This document shows positions 22,524-27,968 of a stretch of 27,968 nucleotides of DNA, one piece after another. Both the position numbers and the translations under genes were made by a program. The DNA lies in the NCBI GenBank assembly GCA_050742155.1, contig JBOGFC010000099.1:1-27968 (forward strand), in the 5' to 3' direction. Numbering within the stretch: the first letter of the stretch is position 1; each line of letters begins with the position of its first letter. A model generated the notes under the pieces. The model was not told the origin of the DNA and did no database searches. It worked only from the letters and a program-made list of their open reading frames with translations. The DNA comes from JBOGFC01 sp050742155. GTDB taxonomy: Bacteria; Actinomycetota; Acidimicrobiia; Spongiisociales; JALYHC01.

Positions 22524-23947
22524 CCCTTGGCCGCCTCCCAGCGGGCGTCAAGCTCCTCCAGCGTGAGGCCGTCCAGGGTTCCGGCGCGCTCCATGGCCCG
22601 GAAGCGGTCGGCGAAGCGGTCGACGGCCCGGCGCAGGGCCATCTCCGGGTCGACGTGGAGGTGCCGGGAGAGGTTGACCACCGAGAACAGCACGTCGCCC
22701 AGCTCGCTCTCGGCCGCGGGCGGGTCGTCGAGCGCCTCCCGCAGCTCCCCGACTTCCTCGGCCAGCTTGTCGAGCACCGGGCCCGCCTTGGGCCAATCGA
22801 ATCCCACCGATGAGGCCCGGCGCTGCAGCTTGGCCGCCCTGGCCAGGGCGGGCAGCCCGGCCGGCACGTCGTCCATGAGCGACTGGCGCCCCTTCTCCTC
22901 CTGCTTGAGCCGCTCCCAGTTGCGGATCACCTCGGCGGGGCCCTCCACCTTCACCTCCCCGAACACGTGGGGGTGGCGGCGCACCAGCTTGCGGCGGATC
23001 TGCTCGGCCATCTCCTCCACGTCGAAGGCGCCCGCCTCCCGGGCCAGGTTGGCGTGGAACACCGCTTGGAGGAGCAGGTCCCCCAGCTCGGCCTCCAGCT
23101 CCAGATAGGCCGAGTGGTCCGGCTCCCCCGCTGGTGCCTCAGCGGGAAGGGCGCCAATCGCCTCGGCCACCTCGTAGGCCTCCTCGATCAGGTGGCGCAC
23201 CAGGCTGTGGTGGGTCTGGCTGGCATCCCATGGGCACTCCCGGCGCAACCGCCGCACGGTGGCCACCAAGCCGGACCAGCCGGCCGGCTGTCCGTCGAGA
23301 TAGAGGGTGGTGCGGGGACCGGCCGACCGCCTATCCAGCTCGGCCAGGGTGCCGGTCTCTACCACCTCCGCCTCGGTCCCCAGCTCGGCCAGCACGGTGA
23401 CCATGGTGCCGTCGGCGAGCAGCCGCCCCAACGCATCCTTCACCTCTCCCAGCACGATCGGGCGATCCACCTGAGCGATCACGGTGGGCAGGTGCAAGAA
23501 GAGGGGATCCGGCAGGTTGCGGCCGTCCAGCACCTGCAGCCCCCGGTCGAGAGGATCCAGGCCCAGCCGGTCCAGGACCAGGTCGAGGAACGACACGCCG
23601 CCCACGATCCGGGCCGGGAGACCGGCCTCCGCCGCCAGCCTGCCCACCAGCTCCACGCTCCGCTCCCCCACCCGAGCGCTGCCGGGGACGGCAAAGGCAA
23701 CCGGCCCGGAATGCCCCAGCTCCACCACCCGTTCCGCCAGCCGCCGGTAGACGGTGTCGAGGTCCGGGGACGACTGGTAGATCTCGTCACCGCTCTCCAC
23801 CGGTCGCAGCGCGGCCAGCTGGCGGGCGGCCGGATGCTCGAGGGTGCGCACCAAGACCACCCGGGCCGGGTCTGTGAGCAGCTGCCGGGCCTCCTCCGCC
23901 ACATCCCGCAGGTCACCGGGACCCAGGCCGATGATGAGGATGGTCAC
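22514..23947 (-). CDS. mazG: MazG nucleoside triphosphate pyrophosphohydrolase with tetrapyrrole methylase-like N-domain
   Basis: A 477-residue YabN-type protein. Residues 1-210 resemble the S-AdoMet tetrapyrrole methylase fold (VTILIIGLGPGDL glycine loop, FAVPGSARVGERSVELV, GVSFLDLVLDRLGL). Residues about 225-345 are the first MazG domain (CPWDASQTHHSLVRHLIEEAYEVAEAI with the EExxE pattern, ELGDLLLQAVFHA with ExxD). Residues about 395-475 are a second MazG domain (LAEEVGELREAL, ESELGDVLFSVVNL). MazG hydrolyses NTPs to NMP and PPi, cleaning the nucleotide pool and modulating stress responses. The GTG at 23947 overlaps the lipoprotein gene's stop (GTGA). Position after mfd is conserved in Actinobacteria. 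Confidence 0.93.
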   Translation of the reverse strand: MTILIIGLGPGDLRDVAEEARQLLTDPARVVLVRTLEHPAARQLAALRPVESGDEIYQSSPDLDTVYRRLAERVVELGHSGPVAFAVPGSARVGERSVELVGRLAAEAGLPARIVGGVSFLDLVLDRLGLDPLDRGLQVLDGRNLPDPLFLHLPTVIAQVDRPIVLGEVKDALGRLLADGTMVTVLAELGTEAEVVETGTLAELDRRSAGPRTTLYLDGQPAGWSGLVATVRRLRRECPWDASQTHHSLVRHLIEEAYEVAEAIGALPAEAPAGEPDHSAYLELEAELGDLLLQAVFHANLAREAGAFDVEEMAEQIRRKLVRRHPHVFGEVKVEGPAEVIRNWERLKQEEKGRQSLMDDVPAGLPALARAAKLQRRASSVGFDWPKAGPVLDKLAEEVGELREALDDPPAAESELGDVLFSVVNLSRHLHVDPEMALRRAVDRFADRFRAMERAGTLDGLTLEELDARWEAAKGEP

Positions 23948-24855
23948 TCGGTCTCTGCGGGGGCGAGAATCTGCGGCACCGGATCGGTGGACCACGTCCC
24001 GTGCCGCGGGTCGACCTCCACCTCCGCCTCAGCGAGGGCCTCCTCGAGAAAGGTCTGAAAGGCCGCCCCCTGCTTCTGCTGCCTGAGCTGGGCGACCAGC
24101 TGGTCCTGCACGTCTTCCAGCAGCGGCTGCTCCCTCGATTTCACCTCGATGATGTGGAACCCGAACTGGGTCTGCACCGGACCGATCAGCTCCCCGATCG
24201 AACCGGTCATCAGCGCCTCGGCGAACTCCGGCACGAAAGTAGACGGAGTGGTGCAGCCCAGCTCGCCGCCTTCGGAGGCCTCGTCGAGAGATACCTCCTC
24301 GGCTACCGCCGCGAAGTCCTCCCCCTCCGAGAGGCGGGCCTTGACCTGGTCGGCCTCCTCCTGCGTGGTCACCAAGATGTGCCGGGCACACACGGTGACC
24401 AGGCCGGGCAGGCCGGCCTGGTAGGCCTGGTCCAGCTCGGCCTCGCTTGGCTCACCCTGCTCGGCGGAGAGCTCCTCGTCGATCGCCTCCCGCACCGCCT
24501 GCTCGAGGGCCACCCGCTCGAGAAGCGCCCGGGTGACGCCCTGTGACTCCAGGAACTCCTCCACCGTCCCGCCCTGCTGGGCTTCGATCTGTGCCTCCAG
24601 CTCCTCGAGCTTGGGCCCGACCTCGTCCTGGGTGAGCTCCACCCCGTAGTCGGCCTGCGCTTTCTGCAGCAGCGCCTCGGTGGCCACCAGCCGAAAGAGA
24701 TCCTGGCGGAACTCGGCCGACTCGATGACGGCTTCCGGTCGCAGCTCAGTGACGTCCGTCAGGTAGATTGGCTCCCCGTTGACCCGGGCGGCCACCTCAC
24801 CGCTCGTCGCACAGGCGACCAACAGGGCACAGCCCAGGACCAGCTTGCGGATCAC
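23944..24855 (-). CDS. SurA/PrsA-like peptidylprolyl isomerase lipoprotein
   Basis: A 303-residue exported protein. The short signal peptide MIRKLVLGCALLVAC ends in a lipobox (LVAC, Cys15), predicting a lipid anchor. Residues about 25-150 form a SurA_N-like helical chaperone domain (VNGEPIYLTDVTEL, then LVATEALLQKAQADYGVELTQDEV). Residues about 155-250 are a parvulin rotamase domain (CARHILVTTQEEADQVKARLSEGEDFAAVAEE described by its ARHILV core, GGELGC, FVPEFAEAL, GPVQTQFGFHIIEV). It probably helps fold secreted proteins outside the membrane. The GTG start at 24855 overlaps the mfd stop (GTGA). In mycobacteria a different lipoprotein gene (lpqU) sits in this neighbourhood; the relation is only positional. 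Confidence 0.9.
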   Translation of the reverse strand: MIRKLVLGCALLVACATSGEVAARVNGEPIYLTDVTELRPEAVIESAEFRQDLFRLVATEALLQKAQADYGVELTQDEVGPKLEELEAQIEAQQGGTVEEFLESQGVTRALLERVALEQAVREAIDEELSAEQGEPSEAELDQAYQAGLPGLVTVCARHILVTTQEEADQVKARLSEGEDFAAVAEEVSLDEASEGGELGCTTPSTFVPEFAEALMTGSIGELIGPVQTQFGFHIIEVKSREQPLLEDVQDQLVAQLRQQKQGAAFQTFLEEALAEAEVEVDPRHGTWSTDPVPQILAPAETE

Positions 24856-27800
24856 TCAGACCTCGGATCGGCGGAGGGCCACATCCTACGGAAGAACTCC
24901 ACCAACCAGGCGGGGAGCCCTTCTCGCGCCGGCATGGGCAGGAAGAGCATCGCTTCCGAAGCGCGCAGCACCGCCCCGGGCGCGAGCCGCTGCAAGCGCA
25001 CCTCCTGAGAGTCCGAGAGGCTGACCGGGGCCAGCCGAACCTCATGGCGCAGTCCCAAGACCTCCCTCAGCCCGGCCCGAAGCGCCTCGACCCGAAGCCG
25101 GGCGATGTCGAGGAGCACGGTGGCCTCCACCGGTAACGGCCCGTAGCGGTCCTCCCATTCGGCGGCCACGTCGGCCACCTGCTCGGGGCTCTCCGACTGC
25201 GCCAGCCGCCGGTAGGCCTCCAGGCGGGCCGCCTGATCGGGCACGTAGGTCTCGGGCAGGTGAGCCTCCACGGGGAGCTCGATACGCACCTCGGCCGGGG
25301 CGGCGCCGTCGGCCGGGCGGCCCTGGAGCTCGCCCACCGCCTCCGCCACCAGTTGACTGTAGAGGTCGAACCCCACCGCGGCGATGTGGCCCGATTGGAC
25401 CTCGCCGAGGATGCTCCCGGCCCCCCGGATCTGCAGGTCCTTCATGGCCAGCTCGAAGCCGGAGCCGAGATCCGTGAATTCTCCGACCGCCTCCAGCCGG
25501 CGGTAAGCGTCCTCGGAAAGGGACTGGTGGGGAGGGTGAAACAGGTAGGCGTAGGCCCGCTGGCTGGAGCGACCCACCCGGCCCCGCAGCTGGTAGACCT
25601 GGGCCAGGCCGAGCAGGTCGGCTCGCTCCACGAGGAGCGTGTTGACCTGGGGGAGGTCCAGACCGGCCTCGATGATGGTGGTGGCCACCAGCACGTCGTG
25701 CTCCCGGTTCCAGAACTCCAGCATCACCTGCTCGAGCTGGCCCTCCGACATCTGGCCGTGGGCCAGCGCGTAGCGGGCGTCGGGAACCAGCCCCCGCAGG
25801 CGGGCCAGGGCGTGGTCGATGGACTGCACCCGGTTGTGCACGTAGAAGACCTGGCCCTCCCGGAGCAGCTCCCGGCGAAGGGCCGCCGACACTGCCTGCT
25901 CGTCGTAGGGGCCGACATAGGTGAGGATGGGATGGCGGTCCTCGGGAGGAGTGCGGATGTGGCTGACCTCCCTGATCCCGGTGAGGGCCATCTCCAGGGT
26001 GCGGGGGATCGGGGTGGCCGTGAGGGTCAGCACGTCGAGTGAGGTGCGAAAGGCCTTGATGCGGTCCTTGGCGCCCACCCCGAAGCGGTGCTCCTCGTCC
26101 ACCACCAGGAGGCCCAGGTCACGGAAGCGGACGTCCTCGGAGAGGAGGCGGTGCGTGCCGATCACCACGTCCACTCCGCCTGAGCGGAGGCCCTCCAGGA
26201 CCTCCCGCTGCTGGCGGGGCGTCAAGAAGCGAGAGAGCACCTCCACCTGCACCGGGTAGGGGGCGAACCGCTCCCGGAAGGTCTGGTGGTGCTGCTGGGC
26301 GAGCAAGGTGGTGGGGACCAGCACCGCCACCTGCTTGCCATCCTGCACCGCCTTGAAGGCCGCCCGGATGGCTACCTCGGTCTTGCCGAACCCGACGTCC
26401 CCGAACACCAGGCGGTCCATGGGACGGTCCGCCTCCATGTCGGACTTGACCTCCCCGACGGCCCGGACCTGGTCGGGGGTCTCCTCGAAGGGAAAGGAGG
26501 ACTCCAGTTCCGCCTGCCAGGGCGCGTCCGGCGAGAAGGCGAAGCCGTCGACCTGAGCGCGGGCCCGGTGGAGGGCCACCACGTGCTCGGCCACCGCCGC
26601 CACCGCCTGGCGCACCCGGCCCCGGGTGGCCGACCAGTCCGCTCCTCCCATCCTCGAGATCCGGGGTTGCTCGCCGCCCGCATAGCGGCGGATGGCGGCC
26701 AGCTGATCGGTGGGGACGTAGAGCTTGTCGCCGGCCGCGTAGGCGACCAGCAGATAGTCACGCTCCACGCCGGCCATGGCCCGGGTCACCAGGCCCTCGA
26801 AGCGGCCGATGCCGTGCCGGTAGTGGACCACGTAGTCGCCCGGAGAGAGGTCCCGATAGGTGTCCTCTTCGGTTGGGGCGCGGCGCGGGCCGGGCCGCCG
26901 GTGCGCCCGGCGCCGGCCAGCGATCTCCTGCTCGCCGAGGACGGCGGTGCGCAGGGCGGGCATGACGAACCCCTGGTGGATGCCGGCCGCCAGGACGGCC
27001 GAACCCGGCTCCGCCAGGCGGACCCGGCGCTCCAGGACCAGGCCCGACTCGGCCAGCACCCGGGCCACCCGGTCCGCGGCGGCTTCCCCGTCCATGGCGA
27101 CCACCACGTCGATCCCCCGGCCCCGCAACCTCCGCAGTTCCTTGGCCACCGACTCCGGATCCCCCGGGATCGCCTCCAGGCCCCTGACCTCCAGGCTGGG
27201 CTGCTCCGGCCCGGAGGGGATGGGCGGAGCGTCGAGGGTAGGCGTCCGCTCCAGCGCCTCTTCGAGCGGCAGGTAGAGGGGCGGGTGGTCGCCCGCCTCC
27301 GGTGCCCCGTGGCCCCAGGTGGATGCCAGGGCGGCGGCCAGCTCGCTCTCCTCCTTGACCAGCTCCCGGCTCCGGTCACCCGCCCGCACCGGGTCGAAGA
27401 TGACGACCGCCGCCCCCTGCGCCTCGGCCAGCACGGTGGCCGGTGGGGCCAGCCAGGGAAGCCAGGACTCCATGCCGGGGAAGAGCAGACCCTCCGCGAA
27501 ACGCTCCCAGACGGCGGCCGCCCAGGGTTCGCCGATCGCCAACGAACGGGCCCGCTCCCGCACCAGCTCGCCCGGCCGCAGCTCTCGGGCCGGATAGGCG
27601 GCCACTCCTCGAACGGCTTCCACGGAGCGCTGCGAGCTCACCGAGAACAGGCGCAGCTCCTCGACGGTGTCCCCCAAGAGGTCCAGGCGCACCGGCTCCT
27701 CCGCTTGGGCCGGGAACAGGTCGACGATCCCACCCCGCACGGCCAGCTCCCCGCGCGCCTCTACGCGGTCGGTTCGGCGATAGCCGGCCTCGACCAGCTC

Positions 27801-27968
27801 CGTCACCAGGGCATCACGGTCGCGCTCGTCCCCCACCGCCACGGTGAGGGGCTCTACGGAGGAGATGCTGACCCGCTGCGTGGCGGCCCGGACCGAGGCG
27901 ACCACCACGGCGCTCCCTCCCCCTTCCGCGGAGGGCTGCACGGCGCCCCCTCCCCCTTTGGGGGAGGG
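24852..27968 (-). CDS. mfd: Mfd transcription-repair coupling factor, 5' end outside window
   Basis: The visible 1038 residues cover most of Mfd, an ATP-driven translocase that removes stalled RNA polymerase and recruits UvrA. In order: the rest of the UvrB-like N-terminal module (YRRTDRVEARGELAVRGGIVDLFP), the RNA-polymerase-interacting domain (SPGDYVVHYRHGIGRFEGL), Walker A GDVGFGKTE, the DEEH box (VVDEEHRFG), TATPIPRTL, HGQMSEGQLE, TTIIEAGLDLPQVNT, QLRGRVGRS and the C-terminal TRCF domain (ELPVEAHLPETYVPD). About the first 150 residues are missing because the window ends, so the GTG at 27941 is not the true start. The N-terminal visible stretch PSPKGGGGAVQPSAEGGGSA comes from palindromic repeat sequence lying between conserved parts. 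Confidence 0.96.
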   Translation of the reverse strand, partial: PSPKGGGGAVQPSAEGGGSAVVVASVRAATQRVSISSVEPLTVAVGDERDRDALVTELVEAGYRRTDRVEARGELAVRGGIVDLFPAQAEEPVRLDLLGDTVEELRLFSVSSQRSVEAVRGVAAYPARELRPGELVRERARSLAIGEPWAAAVWERFAEGLLFPGMESWLPWLAPPATVLAEAQGAAVVIFDPVRAGDRSRELVKEESELAAALASTWGHGAPEAGDHPPLYLPLEEALERTPTLDAPPIPSGPEQPSLEVRGLEAIPGDPESVAKELRRLRGRGIDVVVAMDGEAAADRVARVLAESGLVLERRVRLAEPGSAVLAAGIHQGFVMPALRTAVLGEQEIAGRRRAHRRPGPRRAPTEEDTYRDLSPGDYVVHYRHGIGRFEGLVTRAMAGVERDYLLVAYAAGDKLYVPTDQLAAIRRYAGGEQPRISRMGGADWSATRGRVRQAVAAVAEHVVALHRARAQVDGFAFSPDAPWQAELESSFPFEETPDQVRAVGEVKSDMEADRPMDRLVFGDVGFGKTEVAIRAAFKAVQDGKQVAVLVPTTLLAQQHHQTFRERFAPYPVQVEVLSRFLTPRQQREVLEGLRSGGVDVVIGTHRLLSEDVRFRDLGLLVVDEEHRFGVGAKDRIKAFRTSLDVLTLTATPIPRTLEMALTGIREVSHIRTPPEDRHPILTYVGPYDEQAVSAALRRELLREGQVFYVHNRVQSIDHALARLRGLVPDARYALAHGQMSEGQLEQVMLEFWNREHDVLVATTIIEAGLDLPQVNTLLVERADLLGLAQVYQLRGRVGRSSQRAYAYLFHPPHQSLSEDAYRRLEAVGEFTDLGSGFELAMKDLQIRGAGSILGEVQSGHIAAVGFDLYSQLVAEAVGELQGRPADGAAPAEVRIELPVEAHLPETYVPDQAARLEAYRRLAQSESPEQVADVAAEWEDRYGPLPVEATVLLDIARLRVEALRAGLREVLGLRHEVRLAPVSLSDSQEVRLQRLAPGAVLRASEAMLFLPMPAREGLPAWLVEFFRRMWPSADPRSE
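27913..27968 (-). repeat. GC-rich palindromic elements, copies D1 and D2 inside mfd
   Basis: Two hairpins of the same family occur in tandem, at 27913-27936 (CCTCC...GGAGGG with a CCGCGG core) and 27946-27968 (CCCTCCCCC, TTT, GGGGGAGGG on the plus strand), the second cut by the window edge. They encode PSPKGGGG and PSAEGGGS. D2 is read in a different frame from copies A and B but has the same orientation relative to translation. D1 is more degenerate. Confidence 0.6.

Noticed and set aside
27939..27941. GTG as the start codon of mfd.
   Set aside because: The UvrB-like N-terminal module would be truncated, and the frame stays open to the window edge; the true start must be outside.

Overview
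This is a GC-rich window from an actinobacterial chromosome. The best evidence is the gene order mfd - peptidylprolyl isomerase lipoprotein - mazG - eno - ftsB-like - DUF501 - ppx, which matches the core cluster of Actinobacteria (in mycobacteria mfd, mazG, lpqU, eno and following genes). Frequent GTG and TTG starts, 1-4 nt gene overlaps, probable leaderless promoters and an AfsR/SARP-type regulator fit the same group. The lineage looks deep-branching or uncultured, because several accessory genes are unlike those of Streptomyces or Mycobacterium. This placement is inference.

Layout. (1) 1-7978, all minus strand: a drug/metabolite (EamA) transporter, then two tandem paralogous proteins that each fuse an alpha/beta hydrolase to a GT-B glycosyltransferase, then an OsmC-like protein, a CsbD-like stress protein, a double-domain SagB-type flavin dehydrogenase and the start of a short-chain dehydrogenase. 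(2) 8057-12283, plus strand: a 1408-residue regulator with winged-helix/BTAD, nucleotide cyclase, AAA ATPase and TPR parts, divergent from the EamA operon; the shared intergenic region carries three 8-bp direct repeats. (3) 12269-15494, minus strand: a sulfur-type operon of an ArsR-rhodanese fusion regulator, a persulfide-dioxygenase-like MBL/double-rhodanese protein and an MFS transporter, driven by a clear leaderless promoter with a palindromic operator. (4) 15551-19268, minus strand: tRNA-Leu(UAA), a ferritin-like protein, Ppx/GppA, DUF501, an FtsB-like protein and enolase. (5) 19348-22469, plus strand: a NEW3-type exported protein with an ABC ATPase and ABC-2 permease, lying as an opposite-strand block inside the core cluster. 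(6) 22514-27968, minus strand: MazG, a SurA/PrsA-like lipoprotein and Mfd (5' end outside the window).

The least expected signal is a short GC-rich palindromic element. I see at least four clear copies plus two shorter ones at the right edge, all inside coding sequence, all in the same orientation relative to translation, and all read through without stops. They encode Pro/Ser-then-Gly/Arg linker peptides: between the hydrolase and glycosyltransferase domains of both fusion proteins, between the BTAD and cyclase domains of the regulator, and in the N-terminal part of Mfd. The second notable item is the EamA/hydrolase-glycosyltransferase operon. Its two duplicated enzymes differ at the nucleophile position (Cys in one, Ser in the other), so it may be an uncharacterised glycoside- or natural-product-modifying and export module.

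No gene-free stretch exceeds about 90 bases. I saw no insertion sequences, CRISPR arrays, rRNA or phage genes.
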